Positions 31,230 to 45,242 of a DNA stretch of 64,000 bases are shown one piece after another. Location: contig NC_135555.1 in NCBI RefSeq assembly GCF_964340395.1, positions 12,384,746-12,448,745 of the forward strand, read 5' to 3'. A program made the translations under genes and the position numbers. How positions within the stretch are numbered: the stretch's first letter is position 1; the number at the start of each line of letters is the position of its first letter. A model generated the notes under the pieces. It was not told the DNA's origin. It saw only the letters and a program-made list of their open reading frames with translations, and ran no database searches. The DNA comes from Glandiceps talaboti. Taxonomy: Eukaryota; Hemichordata; Enteropneusta; Spengelidae.

Positions 31230-34200
31230 TCAATTCAATTTTTCCTTACCAATCGTTCGTTTGCAACATAATTTACACAAAAACGTAAAAATTGTCTTAA
31301 ATATTAGAGTGAATGTCATGAAAACCAGAAATAGGAAAGCAAATACATCTAACAAGAAGTACTGGAAAACATTCAGATTGAATGCTTCGGTTCGAAGATG
31401 TTGTCCGCCATCTTTGATAACATGTTCGATCCAGAAGACGGCCGTATCCCCTGGCAACATGGGCTTGTCTCTATGGATTCGAGCTAGGTGCATGGCATTT
31501 TCTTTATATCTGAAAAGATAATATATAAAAGTCGCTAAAAAAACAACAACATTGTTTTAGCTTGGAATAATGAATGAACTATAATAATTATTGATATTGA
31601 TATGGATATTTAAATGTAACACTTACTGCCTGACTATGAGAGCACTAGTTTATTACCCCTAGGGAAACTTTGAATAATTGCTATAAACCTGTAAGAGAGG
31701 TAACATGGCGTCTACTAGTGCCCGAATAAGGGCAGGTAATAAGTGTCTTATAACACATTGTATTTTCAAGTATGTATACGTATTCTTTCTATAGTGAAAG
31801 CAAATCACTGGTATGACTCCCATGCTACATTAATAGTGCCCTAGGGGAAATAGAAAATGAATAGTGGCCGCTGTATACAAATTGAGGTCACTGCGGGTCA
31901 CTAGTCCGTACAACATGACACGATCTAAGCCAATTATTGATGGATGTATGAAAACGATGCGTTACAAATACTTTTAGTGTACAGATATCTGGAATTATAC
32001 CAATCTCGTGACATATGACTTTTGGCACGACTCGTCTTCCAGTCCTGGTGTCTGACAAGGCCCCTATATGAATAGTATCTTCCGTCAGCTGAACAAATGT
32101 CGTAGTATGGTATCTAATTATTAAACATCGGACAAAATGTCAATCTAGGTTTAATAATAAGAGTTATTTACATTTCATAATAAACTATGGAAGGACAGTG
32201 CATTCATATATAGGATTTACCAATAGGGATAACATCGGAAGAGTCGAAGAAAAAATGCGGCGTCATTCAGGGAAGGTCTTAGCTAAAGATACCTTTCCCG
32301 TGCTTCTATTGTCACAGTGATTTTCTGAAGACGATATTATTAAAGTTAACCTGAATACGAGAACATCATGACATGGGGATATTTTGTCCCTTGGATACAG
32401 ATCGAGACATTACTTTTATTTGCATTGTAGTGCAATAAAGAAAACATTGGATACTTGACAAGTATGCAAATGAGCGCGCGACCCTTCCATCACAGTACGC
32501 GAAACCACTGCAAAACCACATGCACTATGATGCTAGAGAAAGTGCGGCCGCAGAGAAAACCGCAATATTAAATTGTGCGAATACATTACACCTGTACTCA
32601 TACGTCACGTCATAGGGTGCTGTTTTACTGCCACACACACATGAGCTTGTTTTATGCGCATACTCACACTGGCTTCTCGACGACGGTCTTGATAGCACTG
32701 AAGAGTTCATCTGAGGTCAATGTACCGATGTTCACAGTGACAGCCATACCCTTACTTGTGAGTCTGACACAGTTGTCATAATGATCACTATACAACGGTA
32801 TCCCAACCACTGGCACGCCGTGAAAGATAGCTTCATAGATTCCGTTCAAACCACCGTGTGTAATAAATGCTTTTGTTTTTGGATGACCTGAAATTTTTAA
32901 ACAATTTTTTTAGCTCAAACCCTGGAAATATATTTTCTCCTACTTTTGGTCTGTGACCATTTTTCTCGAAAATACTCAACTCCACGCACACCCAGATACG
33001 TGTATCAAATGGTATACCCCTTAGATGATGTCTTCCACAATTAGCTATTTTGGGGAAACTAATTTTGCGTGTATGTGGCTCGAATATTTTATATCATGCG
33101 TGATTTCTAAAGGTTTGATATGATTAGTGGACCATGTACAACAATAATTTCACATACATCAGTGACATTTTGTTGCAGATGTTAATACGATTTAGTTGTT
33201 AATAATATTTAGAAGGCGTGATCATTGTCCAAAATTATGTGTATATACCATGAAATATCATTGATATTGATGATGTTCGATTGACTTGTCTTTTCGCCAA
33301 ATGTGGCATGCGAAATGGCCTATCCTGAATATTGCCATTTTGATTGGCGTATACTGGTCATGTGATATAATAATAACAACAAATCTTTTAATAATATCTC
33401 GTACCTAAAATGTCGTTTTGTGGCATCCATTTGGTCAACTTGGTATTGTTACCCAAACTTTTAGGTGTTTCTCCTTCATATCTCATGACAACTTTCTGAG
33501 GTAGTCTGGCCAACGCTGCTGTCAGCATTTCAGCCACTTCCATGTCAGATCCAGGATTCACTAGTGAACCAAAGGAAAACACTACGATTCCATGGTCAGC
33601 AGAGTTGACAAACTCTTCCCATTCCTAAGGAATAACAAACACCCAATCTGATTAAAATCTGATGTTAGATAGGCTGGTTTTCCTGTATTTACCTTTATTC
33701 CATCGTTATTGCGTCTTTTACGTTAGTTTTTTTTTCTGGGCGAACGATGGAATAAAGGTAAATACAGGAAAACCAGCCTATCTAACATCAGATTTTAATC
33801 AGATTGAACAAACACCCGTCATAACCGGTTTTTAATCAATCAATATATGTAATGGGTATATGTGTGCGTGATGAACAGTGGGCGGAGGACTCGGATGGGA
33901 GGGAAGTGGAGGGGAGGAGAGGGTGTAGTCTCAAACCGATTAATGGAATAAGTCATCACTCTGGTAATTTGCTTAAAAGTTGTACAAAAACATGTGTTAG
34001 TGACATTTTCTTACACTTCAACCCCGCCCCCTCAATTGGTCAGAATGAAATATCATCATAAACAAATATGTTGATGCATGCAACCAGACGATAATAATGA
34101 AATCATTTGCACACTGGTGACAATTACAACATTAGCCGTACCTCTTTTCAAAATTTAGTCTGGCTGTTGGATTACGCCTGAAGTTCTCTAATTTTGGTTG

Positions 34201-35602
34201 CTTTCGACGACAGAGAAATATCAAACATACCAGCTTCACTATCCGTCGATATGGGGATGCTTCTTTTGCAGCAAAGGGGTCTGCTAATGTTACGTCGATG
34301 ACCAGCCTTATATCTCATACTGTATTGTCGATATACACAAACCCGTCCCCAGCTATTGTAATGGTAACTCTTACTATTTACATCATACCAAAGTGAAGTA
34401 TTCACCACTTCAAATCTGACAGGTTTACTGGTTGATGTTAAGTACACGTCGAGGTTTTGTACATTAATTATAAATCAACATTTCCACTCATGGTGTTTTT
34501 GTTTATTCTCTGGGTAGGAGTTTTTATTTTATATCTATGAACACGGGGTCCATGAACACTCATTCTTGTACGAACAAAAACCTTTGAACCTGGGCTCATT
34601 TATGTCGCTAATACAAGGGTCAAGTAGCCATCGTCTATGTAAACATAAAGCATGCCCAGATTAAAATGCATGATGTGTTTGAGTGGTGCACATGATCTCT
34701 GAAAATGTTGCAATTTTTGTACTCTCTACCTAACACATTTAAGACGTACTCACGTTACTTAATGGAGACGCTTCATTAGCCATCAATCCACCGAGGAATA
34801 CTGTATTTGGCATTATAGGTCGGGGGAATTCAAGTGCCCAATCCACAGCAAATAGATACAGTTCTGCACTCCCCAAAGATTCTCGTATACCTATCTCTGG
34901 TTTGATATTGTGTATCTGTTTTAACTCGTCGTATGTTGAAAGTAAGAACATGTTCATGAAGGCAAAACCCACAAGGTTGACAATAAAGTTATTCAAACGC
35001 TGCACGAAGTCCATTCTGTCAGATAGGCCTGACATCATTGCAGGGACATAGGATATTGGTGATGGCATATTGATGATGTACGAATCCCCGGGACAAATGG
35101 GTCGATTGGTGGAAATCGTGACAAATGGGAGAGAAAGTTTCTGTGCGATAATGGCATGACAAAGTGCAAAATTATTTGCGACAATGATATCGAACTTGGC
35201 AGATTCTAGTCGTTCGAACAGCTTCTCGTTTCCAAGCAGTTGTTTGCAGTCGTCTAAAAGTCCGTTTGCTAGGATCATGGTGTCTTTAACCTCAAACTGA
35301 CCTTTGAGAGCTTTAGATAGAAACGCAGAGTCTAGCTTAGCGAAAACGGCCTTATCAATCGTAGTGTGGTACTTCTCGAACGTGAACAGTTTCCGAGTCT
35401 GTGGTGTCTTCTTCAAATCATTGTGATTCTCCCCGAGTAAGCAGGTGACGTCGTGACCGGCGTTCGCCAGATGCTCGCCGACTTTAGACATGTAGAGATA
35501 GTGACTACTTACGGATAACCCAGGTAGTAGGAGTATTTTGTAACACGAGACATACTGAAATCCCAACAAGGCGAGAATGACAACGTGCCTGGAGAGAGCC
35601 AT
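31230..35602 (-). CDS. UDP-glycosyltransferase (UGT-E), 522 aa, four exons
   Basis: Exons, 5' to 3': 35602-34754, 33624-33405, 32887-32668 and 31509-31230. It is the shortest copy because of a shorter signal peptide (about 20 residues), which puts the His of SSHYLYM at 34. The dyad Asp position is Asn in VANNFALC. Exon 3 starts GHPKTKAF, closer to vertebrate UGTs than the GNPRT of its sisters. It reads [15 protein letters not shown] and has Asp-His in YSDHYDN, where Cys and Val replace the Phe-Ala of the others (NCVRLT). The exon 3/4 junction encodes Val instead of Ser or Arg (GT|A). The tail is KEKLN. Intron 1 ends with a MITE just 10 nt beyond the splice site region. The frame is intact. 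Confidence 0.9.
33644..33806. mobile_element. MITE, family 1, copy 2, with 10-bp target duplication
   Basis: A 163-bp element with long terminal inverted repeats. Both ends read CAATCTGATTAAAATCTGAT then GTTAGATAGGCTGGTTTTCC inward. The exact 10-bp duplication AACAAACACC flanks it at 33634-33643 and 33807-33816. There is no coding capacity. The duplication length and long inverted repeats suggest a Mutator-like (MULE) origin, which is inference. It is inserted next to the exon 2 acceptor of UGT-E. Confidence 0.93.
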
Positions 35603-36959
35603 TGCAGCAGTTGAATGACGAACTATTGAAGAACGTGTCCTGATACCGCTGACTTATCTATTGGCGATTTGGCCTTTCGCCCTACGTACTCCCAGCATAC
35701 TGTTTTACACATAAACCTTTACAACTAGCCTAGTAGATGTAATACCATCAAAGCTAGAAAAGTAGATCTGAAAAATGCAAATATTACGAGTGTATTGGGC
35801 CAAAAGGGGAATTATCGTGTTAAAACACTGTTTGTCGAAATAATTTGGAACGTTAAAATTCTTCGTACATAGATCCAGTGAGTGAGTGAGTGAGTGAGTG
35901 AGTGAGTGAGTGAGTGAGTGAGTGAGTGAGTGAGTGAGTGAGTGAGTGAGTGAGTGAGTGAGTGAGTGAGTGAGTGAGTGAGTGAGTGAGTGAGTGAATT
36001 GGATATCGAGAACATTTTCTAGAAATTATAATCAAAAACTCTCTGTTTCTTGTGGCGGAAGTGAATATAAGCATCTTACACAAGATGACTTCACAATACT
36101 GTCGTGGTACATGGTATTTCTAATATGTATGAAACGAGAGAACACACTTGGCTAATGGTACATCTCGACTTCCCCGAAGATTGTTGTACACACTTAAGAA
36201 GGAAGAGATTCAAGTAAATTACAGCCTAATTTCTCAGGAGTAGGCACATATCTAGCTGCTGGGACAATCATCCCAACTATAGCGAACAGTGAAGGTAGCA
36301 CATGCTTTGGGAGTTGATGGCACAGGAGTGATATGCGGAATCAACCAATGGGATGAAGCGTTTATAGAAATATTGAGTTTATGACATAGAATCCAGCCCA
36401 TGGCATACATGTTTGATGTAAATGTAATATATGGTTTGCCATTGACAGTGTTTATTCCAAACTGGAGCTAGTCAAAATGAACGGCATTACGGACCACTAT
36501 ACTGAGAGAAAGGTATGACTTTTTTTTAAACCTCAAAATCTCTTTTATTTGAAAACAACTGCAATAATGACGAGAGTGTAAACCACGGCGATGAAAGGAG
36601 AGGAAAATAATGTAATTTTTGAACGAAAGACATATCCATCGTCGTAAAATCAGTAAATTGCACTTTCACATTATCAATTACTTGCGTCATCATAATTTTA
36701 TTGGAAAATACAAATTTTTTTTTCAACAATAATGTTTTTTCTTCAGAATCCAAAGACTAAGAAATTATGGTAGCAAAGAAGACAGACCAACTTAAACGGA
36801 AATTCACCTCATCAAAGTGTCTGTTTTCTATCATTCTTAATTTTTATACTCCAATATAAAAAAAAAAAATAGGTCCATACAGTGACATTACATTAAATCA
36901 ACAAGATTTATCAATGAAAGTGCGGAAATGACAACCCAATGGTTATTTTCAGAATTTGA
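35603..36959. other. Intergenic region UGT-E / UGT-F
   Basis: This contains the UGT-E upstream sequence and a 120-bp (GAGT)n microsatellite (35878-35997). No gene was recognised. The 36526-36753 open stretch on the minus strand has no family resemblance. Confidence 0.5.
35878..35997. repeat. (GAGT)n microsatellite
   Basis: About thirty pure tetranucleotide units. Confidence 0.97.
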
Positions 36960-39900
36960 TTAGTTTACCTTTTCCTTCCGATTTTTTCGTTTACAACACA
37001 ATTTATACAAAACTGTAAACATTTTCTTGAGTACAAAAATAACAATCAGTAGAACCATAAGCATGAAAGCGAATACATCCAACAGGAAGTACTGGATAAA
37101 ATTCAAATTAAATGCCTCTGCTCGGAGATGTTGTCCGCCATGTTTGATGACGTGTTCGGTCCAGAAGACAGCCGTATCCCCTGGCAACATGGGTCTGTCT
37201 CTATGGATCCGAGATAGGCGCATTGCGTTTTCTTTGTAGCTGAAAATATAACGGAAATGCATTATCAATTTCTAATCATAAAAAGATTGATGTTGACATT
37301 ATTAAAATATGACTTGCATCCAAAAAACTGGTGTAACATGGTTTATATCATATCTTGTGTGAAATTTGTATGGAAATACATCTTAAATGGAATGCCAGTA
37401 GAATATTAACCAGTGATCGAAACCTTGCAAAATGTCGATTGCAAAGTTTTAAATGTGATTTTCCGTGCTACATGAATAGTGCCCTATGGAAAATCCGCTC
37501 TATGCAAATTGACGTCACTATGGGTAACTAGTCCATACCACGTGACAGAATCTGTTTTCGTAAAGTCAAACAACGTTCTGTTTCAGGTTTTAATACTGGT
37601 TTGTATTGTAATGTTTCGGCAGTATGGAAATGTAAGCCAAATTCAGCGTCATGGGATGGATAAGAGCTTACACAGTGATCGCGATATAACATATCGTGCT
37701 TGTCAACAAACAAAGGGCACTTCATCAGGTCATCATGACGTCAGCATTATCAGACGACCATTGAACTTTAAAGTAAATAAAACTGTAATCTGACAGTCTC
37801 AACAATAACTAGTCTATCCGATAGTCGAATTCAACATGATACTACATATAATGTACCGGTGACTAAATATACAAACACTTACCTTGGATCCTCGATGACC
37901 ATCATTATAGCTTCGTAGAGTTCATCTGAGGTACATGTACCAATGTTGACACTCACTGCCATGCCCTTAGTTGTCAGTCTGGCAAAGTTGTCATAATGAT
38001 CTCCATACAGTGGCATACCAACCATCGGAACTCCGTGAAACATAGCTTCATAGATTCCGTTCATGCCTCCATGTGCCACAAATGCTTTTGTTCTCGGGTT
38101 GCCTGAAAGTGTTGGATTCAATTACAGTCATCTCTCCAAGGGAAAGTATAAAGAGGAAATTTTAAGCCACACTCACCCTTTTTGGTTAGGAAAGTGTAGA
38201 ATAGTTTTGGCTATGTTTTGAGTCAAGATGGGCCAAATAATGCGACAATTTCGGTTGAAAATACAGGACACGTACTTTTCATGCATTATGTGAGAAACGA
38301 GTTACTGCTATCATTTATCTAGCATAGGCATGATGGGGACCATTGATAACTTGTATAGATAAACATCATGTATTTCCAATATCGACGTGGACAAATATCT
38401 GACGAAGTTAGGTTGACAGTTGGCATTCATTAACTATGACAGACAACATGGCCTATACTGAACTTTGCTAGTTTAAAAGGCATATATTGAGGTGTGCCTA
38501 AAATCAAGAAACACTACATGTAAATGCATAAAGTATAGATCTCGTACCTAAAAGGTCGTTTTGTGGCATCCATTTGGTCAACATGGTATTGTTACCCAAA
38601 CTTTTAGGCGTTTCTCCTTCATATCTCATGACAACCTTCTGAGGTAGTCTGGCCAACGCTGATGTCAGCATTTCAGCCACTTCCATATTAGCTCCAGGAT
38701 TGGCAATCGAACCAAAGGAAAACACCACGATTCCATTTTCAGCAGAGTTCACGAACTCTTCCCATTCCTAGGAAAATACAATTTAATCATGTAAATTGTT
38801 TTATTTCTCAAAAAGTAAAATGTATTAGTTGGAGGTACACGTATTCACAATTAGGTTAAACTATTTTTAATATTAAAGGAAATGTCCAGACTTATTTCTG
38901 CCTTCAGTACACTTGTGTTGATTACTGCTATCAACTTATATGTGATTTGGGTTATAAAATGCCAGATGGGAAACCCTATAATGATGACATCACAAATATC
39001 CTTATATCTTTGTCTTTGCAATTTGTAATAATCAGGATGTCCAAGCAATAGGATCTTTATACCCGCTTCACACTCTACGGGATATAATCAAATGGATGTT
39101 TGAGTGACGTTGTCTTTATATAATGTATTAATTAATAAACCTCTGCAAACCTTGCAGTGATTTATCGAGGCTAGAGATAATACGTGGTGACCTACTGTGA
39201 GCAGGACAAATAGACTGTGCATCAAGCGTATACCATTTCTGACGTGTGTGGTCAGAGATTACTAGTAACATGTCAAGCGACAATCTATAAATATTGCCCC
39301 TGACACGTAACCCGTGCCAATCTGGAAATAACACATCGATGGTCGGTATTACTCATTACTGTAACACGATAGTTTTACTTACCTTATTCAAAGGCGACGC
39401 TTCTTTGGCCATCAAACCACCTAGGAATATAGCATTAGGCAAAATAGGTCGAGGGAATTCAAGTGCCCAGTCTACGCCAAACAGATAAAGTTCTGCGCTC
39501 CCCATAGATTCATACATACCCATCTCAGGTTTGATATTGTACACCTGTTTAAATTCCTCGTAAGGTGGAAGCAAGAACACGTTTGCGAAAGCAAACCCCA
39601 CAAGGTGAAACACACAATCTTTGACACGTTGCATGAAGTCCATTCTATCAGAAAATCCCGATATCATAACAGGGACATACGATAGCGGTGTTGGCATATT
39701 GCTATAGTATCCATCCATAGAAGTAAATGGACGGTTGGTAGAAAGTGAAACAAACGGTACGGAAAGTTTTTGTGCGATGAGGGCATGGCAAAATACGATG
39801 TTATTCGCGACAATGATATCGAACTTTGCTGTGTCCAGGCGTTGAAAGAGTATTTCATTTTCAAGCAGTAGCTTACAGTCGTCCCCCTGCTTCTTTGTGA

Positions 39901-40252
39901 ATATCGCCGTGTCTTTAATCTCGAATTCACCTTTCAGCGCTTTAGAAACAAACAGTGAGTTCACTTTGTTGAACAGCTCCTCATCCATAGCTGAATAGTA
40001 CTTCTCGAGCGTGAAGAGTTTCTCCGCCTGTGGCGTCTTCTTCAGATCGTTGGCATTCTCCGCTACGAGAAGTGTGACATTGTGTCCGGCGTTCGCCAGA
40101 TACTCCCCGATTTTAGACATGTAGAGAAAGTGACTACCTACCGAGCTTCCTGGAAGTAAGAGTATTTCGTAAGACCAGGCACCTTGAGATGCCAAAATAC
40201 ATGCAAATATGCTGGACAGAATGTTTACAGCACGTCTGGTGTGTGGTGCCAT
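36960..40252 (-). CDS. UDP-glycosyltransferase (UGT-F), 529 aa, four exons
   Basis: Exons, 5' to 3': 40252-39383, 38767-38548, 38102-37883 and 37239-36960. It is the most compact locus (3.3 kb) and the most diverged in exon 1: Phe in GSHFLYM (His41), [18 protein letters not shown] where the others have [14 protein letters not shown], and exon 1 ending SPLNK. The dyad Asp position is Asn in VANNIVFC. Exon 3 has VAHGGMNGIYEAMFHG and Asp-His in GDHYDN. Exon 4 reads WTEHVIKHGG where the others have WIEH, followed by the helix and the tail KEKVN. It is the right-most intact UGT and probably the first-diverged member along with E. The frame is intact. Confidence 0.9.
38874..39050. repeat. Dispersed repeat (family of 5105-5560)
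   Basis: It begins AAAGGAAATGTCCAGACTTA and contains ACTGCTATCAACTTATATG and GATGACATCACAAATATCC. It is a single diverged copy inside UGT-F intron 1. Confidence 0.6.
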
Positions 40253-42853
40253 GATTACAGCAGGCGAAGAGCATATGTATCATGTACTGTACGATTTACA
40301 GACTGTGATCGGCCATAGCATTAGGGCACTGATATCGAATTGTGAAATGTGCTTAATCATCGTTTCATGACCTCTGACCTTTGGTCCAACACACAGACAA
40401 AATGACAATTGTTATTACTAGTAACTCTGGAAGGGAGCCTTCAAGTTATGAGGTTCCCGCCAGTACAGCATATCAAAATAATAGTTTTCATCTTCAAGTT
40501 TAAAGTCACTGAAAATTACAATGAATATCATAATGACGAAAAAAATAAATAATTATAAAGAAGTCCACCCTACCATCAAATTTATTACACAAGCCAATGA
40601 CGATTTGTGTGACTTTTTGAAAGCAAGGTCAAAGTAAAATCGTGTTCAAAAATTAAATTCATGCAAATACCACTCGTCGACAGTCTAACATGTTTGTACA
40701 AAGGTAGAAGGACACGGTGCAGTACAAGATGGTTGTGTTCCCGGGTATCGTCCTGTATATCGCCTACAACGGCTGAAACATTCTTAAATTGGTGGTGTTC
40801 CTGGTAAGGGTAAACCATTTGATTGGGGGGGGGGGGGGGGCTGGTGTACTTGGCCCCAAAATCAAAAACAAAATTCAATCACCATGACAGCAAATTCTTT
40901 TTTTCGAGAACAACTAGACAGCAATTTTCTTTGGCCAAGTAGGGGTACAGCATTTAAAAAAAAATAAACATGACTTTTCGCCGTGTCGCATCACGTCTTG
41001 TAATTTGTTATTTTTGAAATTGAATTTCCTCATAACAGGAGACATACATGATGAATGTATCTTATTTCAGAATTAAGGGGTAATAATGAATACAGCTTTA
41101 ATATTCCAAAAGTAGGTAGTAACATTTGAAAGTAGGCAGTTAAGTTGAATAGAAGTTTGAGGGAGCGAAGTACGGGAGGGTACAGGAGGTGGGTTTTTCC
41201 CCACCTCCCAGTCTTGGCGATTTTTGAAATTCAAAGATTAAACGAATGTTTTTCTGGTGCTATAGTCTTTCCCAGTTAAGTCAAGGTCCCAACGATTGCA
41301 CATAATTCTGTGCTCCCTCCCACAGGGTTCATATAAACATGATGACGTCCTCGTGTCCCCATGTGATCCTTAGTTTAAACAGACTGGAGGAGGAGTTGGA
41401 CATTTGCATATCATTATTACATGCTAAATTCCCGCGATAGTCAAAACATAGTCAAAACAGCTGTATCAAATATATTAATGAGCGATGACGACAGCCTGTC
41501 AATTTGTGATGGATTACTACTGACATGCGCCGTTCGTTCTTCGCTCACCATGACGTTCAAACACACTTGACACCTTTCGTTGGGACCTTGACTAGACTGG
41601 GAAAGAGATGAAGTTTTCAATACGTAATATTGTCCCTGTCTGGAAACTAGACTAAGGTAGTAATAATATGAGGCAAAATTTGAATCAAAATACAAGGGAG
41701 CAGTATGGGGGTGGGTACCCCTAGAAACTATTGAAATTCAAGATTGAACTAAAAGAATGCTATTTTAACATGTCAAGGTAGTAATAATACAAGGTAAAAT
41801 TTGTATCAATATAAAAGGGAGCAGTGTGTGTATGTACCCCTGGAAATTCTTAAATTGAAGAACTAAAAGAACGCTTTGGGGTGATATTTCACATGTCAAG
41901 GTGGAAACAATACTAGTTAAGTTAACTTTAAATCAAAATACAAAAGAGCTGTATGGGGGTAGGTATGGGAGGGGGTTTCCCCTTCCCACCCTTAATTTTT
42001 TTTGATGCCATACCATTTAAAATTAATTTATCATTATGAAATATTACATGATTTATTAGTGTACTAAGTCGGGTCAGTATTCTTAGTAATTTGATTTAAT
42101 GTTAGTGTTTCGGTTTGTTACAGCATTTGCCATCAGTTAGTATACACCTTTGACATAAACTTTAAAAGTTTTGGTGCCGACGTCGGTGTCGCCATAGACA
42201 CTTACACCTAGGAATTTGACATTTGTAGCTGTTTTTTGCATGCACTTGTACACAAATTTGTTTAGCTCATACCCTGGAAACACATTTCTTTTTCTGTCTC
42301 GAGTTGGTCAGTATATTTTTTCCCTTACTTTTGGCGGGCGACAATTTTTTTTCCGAAAATACTCTAGCCCCCCCCCCCCCTCCAATCAAATGGTGTACCC
42401 CTAATGTCCGGTATGTCGCCCACAACGGCTGAAAGATTCTTATATTCAGAGTTATATTGGTGTTTCCGGGTAATGTCCTGTATATCGCCTACAACGGCTG
42501 AAACATCCTCACATTCGTGGTCTGTGGTGTTACACAAGGTTATCTCTACTCACAGTTTGTACTATGTTCAAACACATAGTTTCCAAACCAAGGTCACGTT
42601 AATATAACCTCAAACACTGAGATGACATGTCATGTTCGATTTCAAGAGTAGTGACGTCACAATTTGACAGCGTTCGAACACTAGAGGGCAGGATAAAAGT
42701 GTGGTATACATGAACTTGAGACATGTCGGAAATTCAAAATTGGTGAAAGGCCACATGGATGATAATTAGACACGGTGTATTATTGAAAGTCAAATATCAG
42801 ATCAAACTTTGTGAGTCATATTGCTCCACGGTTGAACTTTCCTCCTTCATTAA
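40253..42853. repeat. Repeat-rich interval right of UGT-F
   Basis: No gene was recognised. 41090-42000 contains several degenerate ~120-bp tandem units (GGGAGCAGTATGGGGGTGGG, AACATGTCAAGGTAGTAATA and AAAATTTGAATCAAAATA motifs). The same family recurs at about 56210-56530. A second dispersed repeat carries TCCTGTATATCGCCTACAAC then GGCTGAAACAT at about 40751 and 42477, with a related CAAATGGTGTACCCCTAA segment near 42380 that also resembles 32930-33030. Poly-G/C runs occur at 40826 and 42370. Confidence 0.6.
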
Positions 42854-43118
42854 CGATTTTCTTTCTCCTTCCGATTCTGCTCATTTACAACACAATTTAC
42901 GCAGAAACTACAATATGAAAATGCAAGTCATAGAAACCACAAAAAGGAAGGCCATAACATTTACATTCAAACAAGAAATATATTGGAAAATACAAATTCA
43001 ATGCCTCAGGTCGGAGATGTTGTCCGCCATGTTTGATGACGGGTTCGATCCAGAAAACGGCTGTGTTCCTGGGTCTGTCGCTATGGATACGAGATAGGTG
43101 AATGACCTTTTATTTGCA
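42854..43118 (-). pseudogene. Solitary degenerate UGT exon 4 (right relic)
   Basis: It aligns with UGT-F exon 4 on the minus strand. Shared landmarks are the complement of ACAACACAATTTA, the GGTCGGAGATGTTGTCCGCC segment (here CAGG for CTCG before it), TTTGATGACGGGTTCGATCC and TCGCTATGGATACGAGATAG. Several indels shift the frame, and the ATCCCCTGGCAACATG segment is shortened. No exons 1-3 follow to the right. It marks the other edge of the array. Confidence 0.8.
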
Positions 43119-43936
43119 GCTGTGGAAGAGACAAAAAGAAGGGAATTGCCCAGACGAAGCAATTATAGGTTCATTAATTATTCAACATTTCGATACTTGA
43201 AGCACTCGTTAAAATATCACCCGTTCATGATGAATAGTGACACTGTGTTTTATGTATTGTCTAATGCAAATAATAACTCAAAATTAATTGAATGAGCGTG
43301 TTTCGTATACCTAAATTCATGGGTAATTAAGGGTCAATCTTGCAAGGCAGATAAGTATTTTGCTGCTGGGATAACGAAAATCCTCCTGTCATGACGTCAC
43401 GCGCACAGGGCGTGTTGTCCAGTTGCCGTAAAGAGGCCTGTAATATTTTACGACAATAATGATGAGGATGGGCAGGAGGGTTGTGCTGTACGGTTTCCTA
43501 AGACAATGAAATGTAAATACGAATTACATGTGAAAAATAATCCTCCTTTTGCGTTTACGTCTAAAAAGGTTAAATGTACGAATTACTGGGAAAATACCTC
43601 AGGTGTAATAACACTCGCTCACATGTACGTAGAAAATTGCATATTTCAATGGATTACGATTAGATGATTATGTGTAACACATTCTCTCGTCTTTGGATGT
43701 CCTCAAATAGTTTCGTGAGCTCGTTACAGAAATACCCCCCCCCCTCTTTTCATTGCAAATACAATTGGCTGATGAGATACTATTGAGACTTACAATACAG
43801 CGATATGTGTTTGAGTTAGAATTGATTCTGATTAAGGAAATCAATGATACAGATATATACATTTTTCTATAAGACTAGGGATAAAAGCATAACGGTGATT
43901 GTCAAAGCAAAGAGAGGTCTTTTTTTACGTTCGAAG

Positions 43937-44320
43937 ATATAGCCCCAATAAATTTATGGATGTTCACTGATGTCTGAAGTATGGTCCTACAATTCACTGA
44001 CAATTCATAGCATCACATATACAATATTTACTCACAGCACAAAGTAATGTTAATTGATCAAAATACACTCCATGAGAAAATGGTTATCGACTACACATAG
44101 AATGCATTGATATATGAGACAGACTTTGTCTGACAATATGGATATTGACATGTATGTTAAGAATGCATGTTAAATATGCATTCTTTATTAGGGATATGGT
44201 CTGCAATGAGATGTTTACCAAAATCTATTTATCAGTTCTTGTCCTTACCATATGGAAGATGTGTAGCAAGTTTAATTAAAATCAATGCGGTAGTTTTTGA
44301 GATGTCGTGTCCACAGACAA

Positions 44321-44351
<31 letters not shown>

Positions 44352-44968
44352 CACACACACACACACACATACACACAAGTATGCTCGTAACATAACCTCC
44401 CCTGACAAAAGGTAAGAACAACAACTCAGTAAAGCAAGAAGTAGCGCTTTTTATATTCCATTGTCAATAAAAATACAAAATCTTCAAAACGTCATTTCCC
44501 AACATATTATTGAAGCAATGCCAGATATATATCCAACACTGTTGACCTACGTAAGGGGTTAGCAAATCCAGTGGTCTCATCTGGATATAGCCCCAATAAA
44601 TTTATTGCTGTTCACTGATGTCTGAAATATGGTCCTACAATTCACTGACAATTCATAGCATCACATATACAATATTTACTCACAGCACAAAGTAATGTTA
44701 ATTGATCAAATACACTCCATGAGAAAATGGTTATCGACTACACATAGAATGCATTGATATATGAGACAAGACTTTGTCTGACAATATGGATATTGACATG
44801 TATGTTAAGAATGCATGTTAAATATGCAATCTTTATTAGGGATATGGTCTGCAATGAGATGTTTACCAAAATCTATTTATCAGTTCTTGTCCTTACCATA
44901 TGGAAGATGTGTAGCAAGTTTAATTAAAATCAATGCGGTAGTTTTTGAGATGTCGTGTCCACAGACAA

Positions 44969-45011
<43 letters not shown>

Positions 45012-45242
45012 CACACACACACACACACATACACACAAGTATGCTCGTAACATAACCTCCCCTGACAAAAGGTAAGAACAACAACTCAGTAAAGCAAGAA
45101 GTAGCGCTTTTTATATTCCATTGTCAATAAAAATACAAAATCTTCAAAACGTCATTTCCCAACATATTATTGAAGCAATGCCAGATATATATCCAACACT
45201 GTTGACCTACGTAAGGGGTTAGCAAATCCAGTGGTCTCATCT
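43937..45242. repeat. ~650-bp direct tandem duplication
   Basis: Copy 1 (about 43937-44584) and copy 2 (about 44585-45242) start with ATATAGCCCCAATAAATTTA and end CCAGTGGTCTCATCTG. They are nearly identical and differ mainly in the length of an internal (CAGA)n(CA)n tract and a few bases. This indicates a recent duplication. There is no coding content. Confidence 0.95.

Noticed and set aside
35812-36083. Open frames of repeated Ser-Leu-Thr-His
   Set aside because: Produced by the (GAGT)n microsatellite.
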